A DNA stretch of 64,000 nt from Streptomyces apocyni (GTDB lineage: Bacteria > Actinomycetota > Actinomycetes > Streptomycetales > Streptomycetaceae). Made by a program: the position numbers and the translations under genes. Of the stretch, positions 1 to 7,336 are shown piece by piece. Numbering within the stretch: position 1 is the first letter of the stretch; each line of letters begins with the position of its first letter. The notes beneath the pieces are model-generated. The model saw only the letters and a list, made by a program, of their open reading frames with translations. It did no database searches and was not told where the DNA came from. The stretch covers positions 1 through 64,000 of the forward strand of contig NZ_WHOM01000051.1 in NCBI RefSeq assembly GCF_009739465.1, read 5' to 3'.

Positions 1-489
1 GCGACCGGCGACTATGCGGCAGCCAGGGAGCTTCATGAGCGGGCACTAGCCCTGTTTGAGGAACTCGGAGATCGGCACGGGCGGTCCAACGCCCTCCACG
101 GGCTTGGACGCACACGGTATGCATCGGGTGAGTACGCAAGTGCGGCCGAACTCTTCGAGCAGGCCCTCCACCTCTTTCGAAGGGTCGGAGATCCTCAAGG
201 CGAGGCGGAAGTCTGGAACAGTCTGGGGGCCCTCCGCACCAGAGTCGTCAGCCCCCAGGAGGGGCTGGCCGCACACCGCAAAGCTCTGGAGCTTGCACGC
301 CGAGCGCACAGCCCCCTCGACGAGGCATGCGCCTTGGAGGGCGCCGCGCGCAGCCTGGTCCTCACCGGTGATCTAGAGGCCGCCATGGTCGACTTGAGGC
401 AGGCGGTGCGCATCTACGACTGCATCGGGGCCGCTACAGGCGGATCCGTCGACAGGGCGACCGATGCTTCACGCGCAGCCGGTGGGTGA
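1..489 (+). CDS. TPR-repeat protein, C-terminal part (5' end outside window)
   Basis: Frame +1 is open from the first base to a TGA at 487-489, about 162 residues. It shows tandem TPR-like helices with the usual spacing (Y-A-A-A-R-E-L-H-E-R-A-L, then LHGLGRTRYASGEYASAAEL, then a third unit near WNSLGALR). Such repeats form the C-terminus of NB-ARC/TPR STAND regulators, and the complete protein at 46738-49392 has the same style of repeat. The missing N-terminus would decide between an AfsR/SARP-type regulator and a NB-ARC protein. The last 25 residues (from YDCIGAA) do not look like TPR, so the end may be altered. Function cannot be stated beyond a protein-binding repeat domain. Confidence 0.75.
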   Translation, partial: ATGDYAAARELHERALALFEELGDRHGRSNALHGLGRTRYASGEYASAAELFEQALHLFRRVGDPQGEAEVWNSLGALRTRVVSPQEGLAAHRKALELARRAHSPLDEACALEGAARSLVLTGDLEAAMVDLRQAVRIYDCIGAATGGSVDRATDASRAAGG

Positions 490-634
490 TATCCATCCCG
501 ACGCCTGCCAGCATCCCCGCCACTAGCGCAGATCGCCGCGACCTGATCGCTTGGGCGTGCAATGGCGAGGTACCGCTCACCAAAGACACGACCTCTGAGG
601 TGTAGTGCAACCTCGCTGAGCGCGCCATTCACTC

Positions 635-2137
635 TCAGCTGGCCAAGTTACCGCTGTTGTTGTGGGTTACTTCGTAAGCGGTTCCGTCGGGGTGATGGTG
701 AATCCAGGACAGCCCTCCAAGGTCGAGGAGCATCCGGGTGCGGGTGACTGCGACATAGGAGAGCCGGGCTTCGGCGTCCTCGACGGGGCCAGGGAGGGGG
801 TGGCCGGTCTCATCGTGCTGGCCACTGTCTTTGGGCGGGTGAAAGTCGCCGGCGATTTTCACCCGGCCCCACTCTCGCCCCTTGGCCTTGTGTGCGGTGG
901 AGACGGTCACCTCGGCTTGTTGTTCGCTGGTGAGCTGGCCGACGGCGTTGAGGATGGCATCGGCGCCATGGGTGTCGACCAGGTCGACGAGCGGCAGCAG
1001 GTCGCATCCTGCCGGGTCGTGCGTAGCGTAGTCCTGGAGGTCGCCCCAGCAGGTAAACAGAACCAGTTCAGGGTGGCCGGTGCGGCGGCCTTCTTTCAGT
1101 TCCCGGGCGGCCGAGGCCAGAGCGCGCAGGGTGTCTCCTCCTCCAACGAGGGCGACGCGGCGCCCCGTGCCCAGCAGCTTCATGACTTCGGCCATGGCCC
1201 CGACGTTGGTGCGGCACAGCACCGCGTCGGGGTCCTCGACGTCGCCGAGTTCGGTGGGGATGGTCTCGGTGCCCTCGAGGCGGATGGGTGCGTCGGCGAT
1301 GGCCAGCCACCGGTTGGCCTCGCTGGCCAGGCGAGGGCCGAAGCGGAAGGACTTTGACAAGGTCAGGGGGGTGCCGTTGAAGCTGGTCATGACGTCTTTG
1401 GCGCCGCGCCAGTGGTAGATGGCCTGGGCGGAGTCGCCGACCATCACCAGTTGGGCGTGGCCTCGCTGGTTGGTGAAGATCTGTTCGACGACGGGGTTGG
1501 TGTCCTGGGCTTCATCGAGGAGGAGGAAGTCGGTGTCGATCTTGGGGTCGGACAGGGCCCAGATTTTGAGGTAGTGGTCGTGGTCGAAGCGGACGGCGCC
1601 GTCGTCGGGGTGCTGAAGGTCGGCCCAGGCCCTTCTCGCGAACGGTACGACGCAGGCGGCGAGTTGGGTGTGTAGGTCGGGGTCTTCCAGGCCGCGCAGG
1701 TGGGGGATGTGGTGGTGGGTGATGGTGGGGTCGGCGGAGTGGCAGAAGCGGGTCACGGTGCGCAGGGTGGCGTAGGAGAGGGCCTTGGGTGACAGATCGC
1801 GTTGGCCGATGCGGATGGGCTTGGTGATGCCCAGTGATTGGCCGGTTCTCCAGGCGGGCTGGCGGGGGCCGTTGAGGCGGCGGGTGTAGCGGTGGCCGAT
1901 GGCGGCGAAGGCCATGGCATGGGCGGTCTTGCAGGTGACGGTGTTGGGGAAGCGTGTGGCTGCGTCTTGGGCGATGGCTTTGTTGAAGGCGAGGTAGCGG
2001 CCGCGGCGTTTGGTGCCGGAGGCGAGCAGGGCGAGGGTGGTGGTCTTGCCGGTGCCGGCGCCCGCTTGGAGGGCGAAGTGGTCGCCGGCGTGGAAGGCGT
2101 CGGCTGCGGCGGTCTGTTCGTCGGTGGGGTTCAGCAC
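635..2137 (-). CDS. UvrD/PcrA-like superfamily I DNA helicase (500 aa)
   Basis: ATP-dependent SF1 helicase. Motifs appear in order: Walker A GAGTGKTTTL near residue 30, motif Ib with TAHAMAF, Walker B LLLDEAQDTNP, motif III VMVGDSAQAIYHWRGA, motif V STAHKAKGREWGRV and motif VI LSYVAVTRTRM. At about 500 aa it is shorter than UvrD or PcrA (over 700 aa) and lacks their full 1B/2B insertions, like many small helicases on mobile elements. The GTG at 2137 is chosen because homology starts there (LNPTDEQ) and because it lies four bases before the TGA of the preceding gene, implying translational coupling. The frame stays open far upstream to 3190, but that part is Pro/Arg-rich shadow sequence. Confidence 0.85.
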   Translation of the reverse strand: MLNPTDEQTAAADAFHAGDHFALQAGAGTGKTTTLALLASGTKRRGRYLAFNKAIAQDAATRFPNTVTCKTAHAMAFAAIGHRYTRRLNGPRQPAWRTGQSLGITKPIRIGQRDLSPKALSYATLRTVTRFCHSADPTITHHHIPHLRGLEDPDLHTQLAACVVPFARRAWADLQHPDDGAVRFDHDHYLKIWALSDPKIDTDFLLLDEAQDTNPVVEQIFTNQRGHAQLVMVGDSAQAIYHWRGAKDVMTSFNGTPLTLSKSFRFGPRLASEANRWLAIADAPIRLEGTETIPTELGDVEDPDAVLCRTNVGAMAEVMKLLGTGRRVALVGGGDTLRALASAARELKEGRRTGHPELVLFTCWGDLQDYATHDPAGCDLLPLVDLVDTHGADAILNAVGQLTSEQQAEVTVSTAHKAKGREWGRVKIAGDFHPPKDSGQHDETGHPLPGPVEDAEARLSYVAVTRTRMLLDLGGLSWIHHHPDGTAYEVTHNNSGNLAS

Positions 2138-2608
2138 GGTGCACCTGTCGTGGGGTGGGTGAGGGCGCGGCCGACGGCGGCCAGGAGTTGCGGGGCGGTG
2201 GTGCGGGTGAGGAGGCGCTGCAGGGTGTGGTCGAGCTGGTCGGCGTCGCGTCGGGCCTGCTGGGGCCAGGGCGTGGTGGATGGCCTGTGCCACGAAGGTG
2301 TGTACAGGTTGGCCTTGTTGGGCGGCTGCGCGGCGCAGGAGGGTATTGGCCTCGATTGGGAGGTCGATGCTGAGTAGGACGTGCCCGTTGGCATCCGGGT
2401 AGTGCGCCGTCACGGCGTCCAGGGGCAGGCGGGCATCGAGGCGGTGGCAGAGTCGGCGCAGGGCCTGGTGGGGGGACTTGGCTGAGACGAGGGCCATCAG
2501 GCGGGTGGTGTCGTGGTTGGTGGCCAGCGGCAGGATGCGGCGGGCTCGGTCGAGTTCGGTACGGGTGCAGGGTCTGGTCAGGGTGATTTCCAGGGCGTGG
2601 TGCGGCAC
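2131..2608 (-). pseudogene. Small hypothetical protein with one frameshift, upstream of the helicase
   Basis: The GTG at 2608 begins two bases after the stop of the DUF6083-like gene. The reading frame gives a convincing protein (DRARRILPLATNHDTTRLMA, then VLLSIDLPIEANTLLRRAAA) as far as AIHHALA near 2265. Sensible sequence then continues in another frame (QQARRDADQLDHTLQRLL) to the TGA at 2131-2133, which overlaps the helicase start region. Removing one C from the CCCC run near 2262-2265 restores one frame of about 158 aa. The middle part resembles a short ribbon-helix-helix or antitoxin-like segment, but no family is recognised. The break may be a sequencing error, a real mutation or programmed shifting. 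Confidence 0.6.
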
Positions 2609-2610
2609 GG

Positions 2611-3471
2611 TCAGGCCTCCTGTGCCGCGGGGGCGGTGTCGGGTAGGCACGCGTGGATATGGGGGTGGTGGGTGAGCGGGTCGAAGCGTTGCCAGCCGGG
2701 CAGGGTGAGATCGGGGGCGCTCGCGGTGGCGGCGTGGGCGGGGCAGCGCTGGGCGCGCCAGCGCAGTTGTTCGGCGTAGGGCAGGTGGCTGAGGTCGTAG
2801 AGCGCCATAGGGGTGTCGGGCAGGGCGAGTTGGCCGGGGCGGATGGGGTGGGCGGGGGTCAGGATCCAGGTGCCGGTGGGGGCGGCGGGGTTCAGGATGG
2901 GGTGGGGGCAGCGGCGGCGTTGGCGGGTCTGGGCTACGCACTGGATGGAGGTGAGCGGGCGGTCGGCGAGGTAGCGGGTGTAGAGGATCTGTACGACGGG
3001 TCGCTCTGGGGTGCGGGTGAGGCGTGCGGGGGTCAGGTTGCAGGTGGGGGTGGTGGGTGGGGTGAAGGTGCCGGTGTCGATGAGGCGGCGTGTGTGGAGG
3101 GCCAGGTGGCGGCGGAGGGCTTCGATGTCGGGGCCGAGCGGGCGGTCGCTGGTGTGGCGGGGGCAGAGCACGGTGTGGGGGATTCGGCACCAGGCGGTGG
3201 CGTCGGCGTGTCGGTAGGCGATGCCTCCGCTCAGGTGCCAGCGGCAGGAGTCCGCGACGGCGTGGGTGGCGACTTCCTGTGGGTGCAGGGCGATGGGCCG
3301 GTGGTTGCTGCGCGGGTACCAGTCGATGCGGTTGCCGCAGTCGCGGCAGTGGCCGTTTTGGCCGGTGCGTAGCAGGCGGCTGGGGCTGGTGGGGGCGACG
3401 CGCAGTCGACGGCGGGGCGTGGTGGTGGCGGGGCTGCCGTCCCAGTGGCGGGCTCGGGTGTGGGGGTGCAT
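2611..3471 (-). CDS. DUF6083-like protein with zinc-binding motif
   Basis: About 286 aa. The first third carries a CxxC motif (CRDCGNRIDWYP) followed by LHPQEV and a HLSGGIAYRH segment ending in CRIPHTVLCPRH. This pattern is typical of the Streptomyces-specific DUF6083 family, of unknown function and common on accessory elements; the assignment is from memory. The rest has further Cys/His pairs (RRRCPHP, RCPAHAA). The ATG at 3471 is used; an upstream GTG at 3495 is possible, and neither has a good ribosome binding site. It is the first gene of an apparent three-gene operon with the frameshifted gene and the helicase. Confidence 0.65.
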   Translation of the reverse strand: MHPHTRARHWDGSPATTTPRRRLRVAPTSPSRLLRTGQNGHCRDCGNRIDWYPRSNHRPIALHPQEVATHAVADSCRWHLSGGIAYRHADATAWCRIPHTVLCPRHTSDRPLGPDIEALRRHLALHTRRLIDTGTFTPPTTPTCNLTPARLTRTPERPVVQILYTRYLADRPLTSIQCVAQTRQRRRCPHPILNPAAPTGTWILTPAHPIRPGQLALPDTPMALYDLSHLPYAEQLRWRAQRCPAHAATASAPDLTLPGWQRFDPLTHHPHIHACLPDTAPAAQEA

Positions 3472-3642
3472 GGCGGGCAACTTGCCAGGCGGCACTCCGT
3501 GGTGGGTGGTTCGCGGCCGCTCAGGTCAGGCGAACGGCCCAACCGTCTACTACAGGCGCGCGAATGATGGCGCGTGTGTGCGACGTCGGGTGACCGTCCG
3601 GGTGGTGTGTGCGCGCGGGGTCAGGGGCCTGCTGGCGGCGGG

Positions 3643-3900
3643 TCAGGCGTCTGGGGTGCCGGAGGGGGTGTGTCCGTCGCAGAGGGTGCCCAGCAGGTGG
3701 TCGATGGGGACGGCGAAGGCGTGGGCGTGCCAGGTGGTGATGCTGCCGGTGGTGCGGCCGTGTTCGAGGTCGATGAGGGTGCGGCGGGCGAGTCCGCTGC
3801 GGTCGGCGAGTTCGTCGAAGGTCCATCCGCGCTCGCCCCTCAGCCGCGCGAGTGAGACGCGCAGGGCGTTGAGGTTGGGGTCGGGCGGGAAGATCGTCAC
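3643..3900 (-). CDS. XRE-family helix-turn-helix regulator (85 aa)
   Basis: Small Cro/CI-type DNA-binding protein. The HTH is clear: LARLRGERGWTFDELADRSG, then LARRTLIDLEHGRTTGS. The rest is a short C-terminal helix (HAFAVPIDHLLGTLCDG). The GTG at 3900 is preferred over a GTG at 3951, because the later start puts the 18-bp palindrome at 3935-3952 upstream of the gene, where an autoregulator would bind. It is divergent from the gene at 4067 and probably controls that region. Confidence 0.8.
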   Translation of the reverse strand: MTIFPPDPNLNALRVSLARLRGERGWTFDELADRSGLARRTLIDLEHGRTTGSITTWHAHAFAVPIDHLLGTLCDGHTPSGTPDA

Positions 3901-3934
3901 TCCACCATCCGAAGGTGCAGGACCCTGCCCCGTC

Positions 3935-3952
3935 AGTGCAGACCTCTGCACT
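3935..3952. promoter_or_regulatory. Perfect 8+8 bp palindrome, probable XRE operator
   Basis: AGTGCAGA-CC-TCTGCACT is a perfect inverted repeat in the space between the divergent XRE gene (start 3900) and the gene at 4067. Size and position suit an operator for the neighbouring Cro/CI-like protein. Binding is inferred. Confidence 0.5.
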
Positions 3953-4066
3953 ATTTGCTAGGGAAGGGGTGACATCTGCGGCTGCATCACCATGCGGCCG
4001 GACACCAGCCCCACCTAGCGCCGGACAGCCCTCGGCGCACGCCCAGACAGGAGGAGATCGGGCCCG

Positions 4067-5176
4067 ATGAGGCTCTCCATGCACGCCGCCCTGCCCCGGG
4101 TGTGGTCGGTGGAATTGCACCCGCAGGCGGGCGGGCCGGTGCTGGCCTGCCAACGCTGCGCACCGCGGGCGACCCCGCTTGAGGCGAGCTCGGCGCGCTC
4201 CGCCGCCCTGAGGCATCTGGCCCTCCACGCCCGCATGGACACGCTGGCCGGGCACCTGCGGACCTGCCAGTGCCGGCAGCGGGGCTGTCCCTGGCATGCC
4301 CGACACCGCGGCTGCGCAGGCCCGGTACGGCTGGCGCTGGCCCGCGAGCACGGCGGGCGCGGCTGGCGGCTGGCCGACGTCTGTGCCGCGTGTGCACACG
4401 CCATCCCGCACACCGCCATCGTGCCCGACCCCCTACCCGCGGCTACGCCGCCCGCCGCGTCGGCCCACCAGACGGCGCAGCCTGCCCGACGGCTGCCGGG
4501 GCCTACCGCCGTGACTCGCGTGCGGGAGATGCTGAGCTACCTCGCAGCCGCCCTGCCCGCCTGCACTGCGGCCGAGTCACGCCTGCTGGCGCTGCAGTGC
4601 GCGCTGCGCGCCGACACCCGCGGCCGGCTCCTGCTGGCGCGCGGGGTGCTGCGCAGCATGCGCATGGCCCACTCCTCCGCCCCTTGGCGGGAGTTGGAAC
4701 AGGCACAGTGGCTACGGCGACCGGCCAACTCCCCGACGAAGGAGAACACCGGCAGCATGCGGGCCGTACTCCTCGATGCCGCCGTCCTCACCCAGGTACC
4801 CGGCCGCCACGGCCGCGCCCAGGCCGCGGACTGGGCACTGCGCACCCTCACCGGCCCCGCGGTGCGCGACCAGACGGCCACCGCCCGGCTGATCACCCTG
4901 CAGCTGGCCGTATACACCCTCCCCGACAGCCCGCACGGCCGCGCCGAGGCCGACCAGCTCGCCCGGGCCGCCGGCCTCTCCCACGCCGCGCTCACAACGA
5001 TCCTGGACCAACTCGCCGCCACGGGGGCACTTCAGGGATGGGGCTTCGATCCCGTCACCGACGAGGTGGCCTGGGAACTGTCGGTACCGATCCCTTCCGT
5101 ACCGGCCCCGCCCGAACCCGGCAGCCAGCTCGCACGCCGGACAGAGAGTCCGCCTTCTGTCGCGCTGCCGGCCTAG
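4067..5176 (+). CDS. Hypothetical protein with Cys-rich N-terminus and winged-helix-like C-terminus
   Basis: 369 aa. The ATG is preceded by GGAGGAG about 10 bases upstream. The N-terminal 120 residues hold Cys/His pairs that could bind zinc (ACQRCAP, CQCRQRGCPWHARHRGCAG, CAACAHA). After a Pro/Ala linker comes a helical region, then a segment resembling a winged helix (ADQLARAAGLSHAALTTILDQLAATGALQGW). This would suit a DNA-binding or replication-control protein of a mobile element. No family is recognised. Divergent from the XRE regulator, whose palindrome lies in the shared promoter region. Confidence 0.65.
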   Translation: MRLSMHAALPRVWSVELHPQAGGPVLACQRCAPRATPLEASSARSAALRHLALHARMDTLAGHLRTCQCRQRGCPWHARHRGCAGPVRLALAREHGGRGWRLADVCAACAHAIPHTAIVPDPLPAATPPAASAHQTAQPARRLPGPTAVTRVREMLSYLAAALPACTAAESRLLALQCALRADTRGRLLLARGVLRSMRMAHSSAPWRELEQAQWLRRPANSPTKENTGSMRAVLLDAAVLTQVPGRHGRAQAADWALRTLTGPAVRDQTATARLITLQLAVYTLPDSPHGRAEADQLARAAGLSHAALTTILDQLAATGALQGWGFDPVTDEVAWELSVPIPSVPAPPEPGSQLARRTESPPSVALPA

Positions 5177-5550
5177 CTCCCAGCCGCGTACACCTTCACG
5201 TGTACACCGACGCCTGTGTCCCGTGGCCTTGGTGCGTACGTATCTCGATGGTCGGGGCCCGCCGCGTTGTCTCCTGGCCTGAAGCGCTGCGGCGGGTCCC
5301 CTTCACACACCGGCGCCCCCTGCGGGCAGAGGTTCGCCTTCGCCCTGTAGATGCCACCAGAGGGCCGTTTCGCGTCATAGCGCTCAACGTGCAAAAGGCC
5401 ACACCTCCCGTCCGCCACACGGCAGGGGCAAATAGGCTGTGAGCAGGCAGAATTGAGGAAGCGTCACTGGCGGGTCCGTGTTGCCGTAACCAATGTCTCC
5501 TGGCCGATTCATGCGCGCGGCGGCGGTCCCCTTCACACACTTGGAGCGTC
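5177..5550. repeat. Non-coding region with a duplicated two-part element
   Basis: No credible gene. A two-part motif occurs twice, about 230 bp apart on the + strand: TGTCTCCTGGCC at 5268-5279 followed by GGTCCCCTTCACACAC at 5295-5310, and the same two boxes at 5494-5505 and 5525-5540. The spacing differs (15 and 19 bases), with GCGGCG-rich sequence between the boxes. The second copy sits 10 bases before the ATG at 5551. The repeat could be a regulatory site or the target of a small RNA or phage-like repressor; its role is unknown. Confidence 0.55.
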
Positions 5551-5799
5551 ATGTCCTTGTTTCCGCATGCCCACACCCCCTTCATGGCACCCGGCTGGCC
5601 TACTGCCGTCTGGTCCACCACTCCCGGCCGCGGCCGGCGGCACCCGCTGCACCAAGAACAGGTGCTGCTCGGAGGCCCGGTGACGATCCTGGTGATCGTG
5701 CTGGCCGTCCTCGGCTGGCAGGCCCAGGAGATCGCCGTGCTGCTGGCGACCCTCACACCGCTCGCCGTGGGCTACCGCCCCAGCCGGATGGCCTCCTGA
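5551..5799 (+). CDS. Small membrane protein (82 aa)
   Basis: The ATG follows GGAG at a good distance. The N-terminal half is Pro/Arg/His-rich. The C-terminal half has two hydrophobic stretches (VTILVIVLAVLGW and IAVLLATLTPLAVGY) that would form a helical hairpin in the membrane. The TGA is separated by one base from the ATG of the sigma-like gene, so the two are probably coupled. No family is recognised. Confidence 0.6.
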   Translation: MSLFPHAHTPFMAPGWPTAVWSTTPGRGRRHPLHQEQVLLGGPVTILVIVLAVLGWQAQEIAVLLATLTPLAVGYRPSRMAS

Positions 5800-5800
5800 G

Positions 5801-6601
5801 ATGGCCATCATGGCGGGGCTGTCCCCCCAGCGCCCGGCCCGGTGGGACGGACACCGGCCGCAGCTCCTTGCCGCACTGCGCGAGCACCTGGCGCTGCGCG
5901 GCTTCAGCGACGACATCGCCGAGCCCGCAGCCGACGCCGCCATCGACCGCGTCGAGGCCCGGGCCAAAGACATCGACAGTGTCGTCGCCTACGCCAAGGA
6001 GGTGGCATTCAACGAGGCCCGCCGCCGCTCCGCGCGGCGGCGGGAGATGCCGGTGGCCGAGATCGCCAGCATCGCCGCACTGCGCGGCGCGCAGGCGCCG
6101 CACAGCGGCTCAGACACCGTCGAACTCCTGGACCTGCTGGCCCGGCTGCCGCACCGCCAGGCCGCGGTCGCCCTCCAGCTGTCCTGGGGGATGAAGGTCT
6201 CCGACATCGCCCGAGAACGCGAGGTCAGCCCGTCCACCATCCGCCGGGACATCGCCGACCTGCGCATCGCGCTGCGCCCGCTGTGGGACCGGCGGCCCGA
6301 GCCGGCCAGCCCCGTCCCTATCGGACGGGCACAGACAGCTCGCCGCACTCCCGGGGGCCGCGCGGGAGAACTAGCCCACGCCGTACGCAGCCTGGGCACC
6401 CGGCAGGGGCAGGTGTTCGACCTGCACCTGCGCGGTCTGTCCCCTGAGGCGTCCGCCCGGGCCCTGGGCATCCCCGCCAGCAGCGTCCGCTCCAGCCTCA
6501 CCTACGCCCGCAAAAACCTGCGCGAGCGACTCGGCTGGAGCGCCGAAACCCTGCAGGCCGCTGTCCGAGAGTGGGCCCACACCAGGCCCACGGCCGCCTA
6601 G
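5801..6601 (+). CDS. Sigma-factor-like protein with two region-4 HTH domains
   Basis: 266 aa. Residues about 20-85 resemble ECF sigma region 2 (IDSVVAYAKEVAFNEARRRS). Residues about 105-155 hold a region 4-type HTH (VSDIAREREVSPSTIRRDI), and residues about 195-245 hold a second one (LSPEASARALGIPASSVRSS, then LTYARKNLRERLG). A standard ECF sigma has a single region 4, so the duplication is unusual. It could direct RNA polymerase to accessory promoters or act as a plain DNA-binding regulator. It lies one base after the small membrane gene, which could be an anti-sigma-like partner (inference only). Confidence 0.7.
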   Translation: MAIMAGLSPQRPARWDGHRPQLLAALREHLALRGFSDDIAEPAADAAIDRVEARAKDIDSVVAYAKEVAFNEARRRSARRREMPVAEIASIAALRGAQAPHSGSDTVELLDLLARLPHRQAAVALQLSWGMKVSDIAREREVSPSTIRRDIADLRIALRPLWDRRPEPASPVPIGRAQTARRTPGGRAGELAHAVRSLGTRQGQVFDLHLRGLSPEASARALGIPASSVRSSLTYARKNLRERLGWSAETLQAAVREWAHTRPTAA

Positions 6602-6616
6602 CGGGCCTCGCCCTCG

Positions 6617-7336
6617 TCATCTGCCCGCGTTACGCGGCCGCCAGGTGCGCACCTCAAGGTGGGTGATGTGCGCCTCGGGGTGGATCCGTCCGCTGTCCAC
6701 CAGCCACTGGTGGACAGCGGCGGTCACGTCGCCGCCTGTGGCGTCCACCCGGCGGGCGAAGTCGGCGGCGTCGAAGCCGCCGGTGGTGGCGGAGCCATAG
6801 GAACGTTCCTCGGTGTGGTCGGTGCGCTGGATGACGTCCCGGCGGATGCCGGGTGAGTCGGTGCGGCTGCCGGAGGGGTGTACGTAGCCGCTCTTGCCCA
6901 GGCGGACGGTGAAGGCCAGGCGCAGGTGCTGGCGGGCGGCTTCGGCGATCAGGGGGCGCAGGCGGGCGGAGCCGGAGGCGATGGCCTGGGCGCCGACGCG
7001 GCCGGTGCCGGTGCCGGTAGGGGTGATGAGGACGGCTTTGGCGCGGACGCGGGCGCGGGCGCCGGAGGCGGTGGTGCGGCGGGTGATGTGGCGGGCGGCG
7101 AGGGTGGTGAGGGCGGGCAGGTCGGTGATGCCGCCGGTCTCGACCGCGGTGAGGACTTCGCGCAGGGCGGCCACGAAGGCGGCTCCTTTGTTCTTTGTGT
7201 AGAACTGGGAGACCAGGGAGGCGTCGCGGTTGATGATGCGGGCGATGTCGCGTTTGGTGTAGCCGAGCGCTTGGAGTTGGTCGGCGAGCTGGGCGGCTTC
7301 GTTGCGTTGCGGCGCCGGGCGGCGGCGGGGCGGCAT
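6617..7336 (-). CDS. HTH protein encoded after the Tap-like polymerase; candidate terminal protein
   Basis: 239 aa, basic. The N-terminal HTH is LGYTKRDIARIINRDASLVS. Next comes an Arg/Ala-rich stretch (RTTASGARARVRAKAVLIT), then a central region with conserved-looking aromatics, ending in HITHLEVRTWRP. The start overlaps the stop of the upstream gene (TGATG), so the two are co-translated. Known Streptomyces terminal proteins (Tpg about 185 aa; Tpc of SCP1 of similar small size) have an N-terminal HTH and are encoded immediately after their telomere-associated partner. Position, size and charge fit that role, but I see no direct match to Tpg. Function is inferred from context. Confidence 0.6.
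   Translation of the reverse strand: MPPRRRPAPQRNEAAQLADQLQALGYTKRDIARIINRDASLVSQFYTKNKGAAFVAALREVLTAVETGGITDLPALTTLAARHITRRTTASGARARVRAKAVLITPTGTGTGRVGAQAIASGSARLRPLIAEAARQHLRLAFTVRLGKSGYVHPSGSRTDSPGIRRDVIQRTDHTEERSYGSATTGGFDAADFARRVDATGGDVTAAVHQWLVDSGRIHPEAHITHLEVRTWRPRNAGR

Noticed and set aside
635..3190. 851-aa frame covering the helicase and upstream DNA
   Set aside because: The first 350 codons are Pro/His/Arg-rich shadow of genes in other frames; real helicase sequence starts at 2137.
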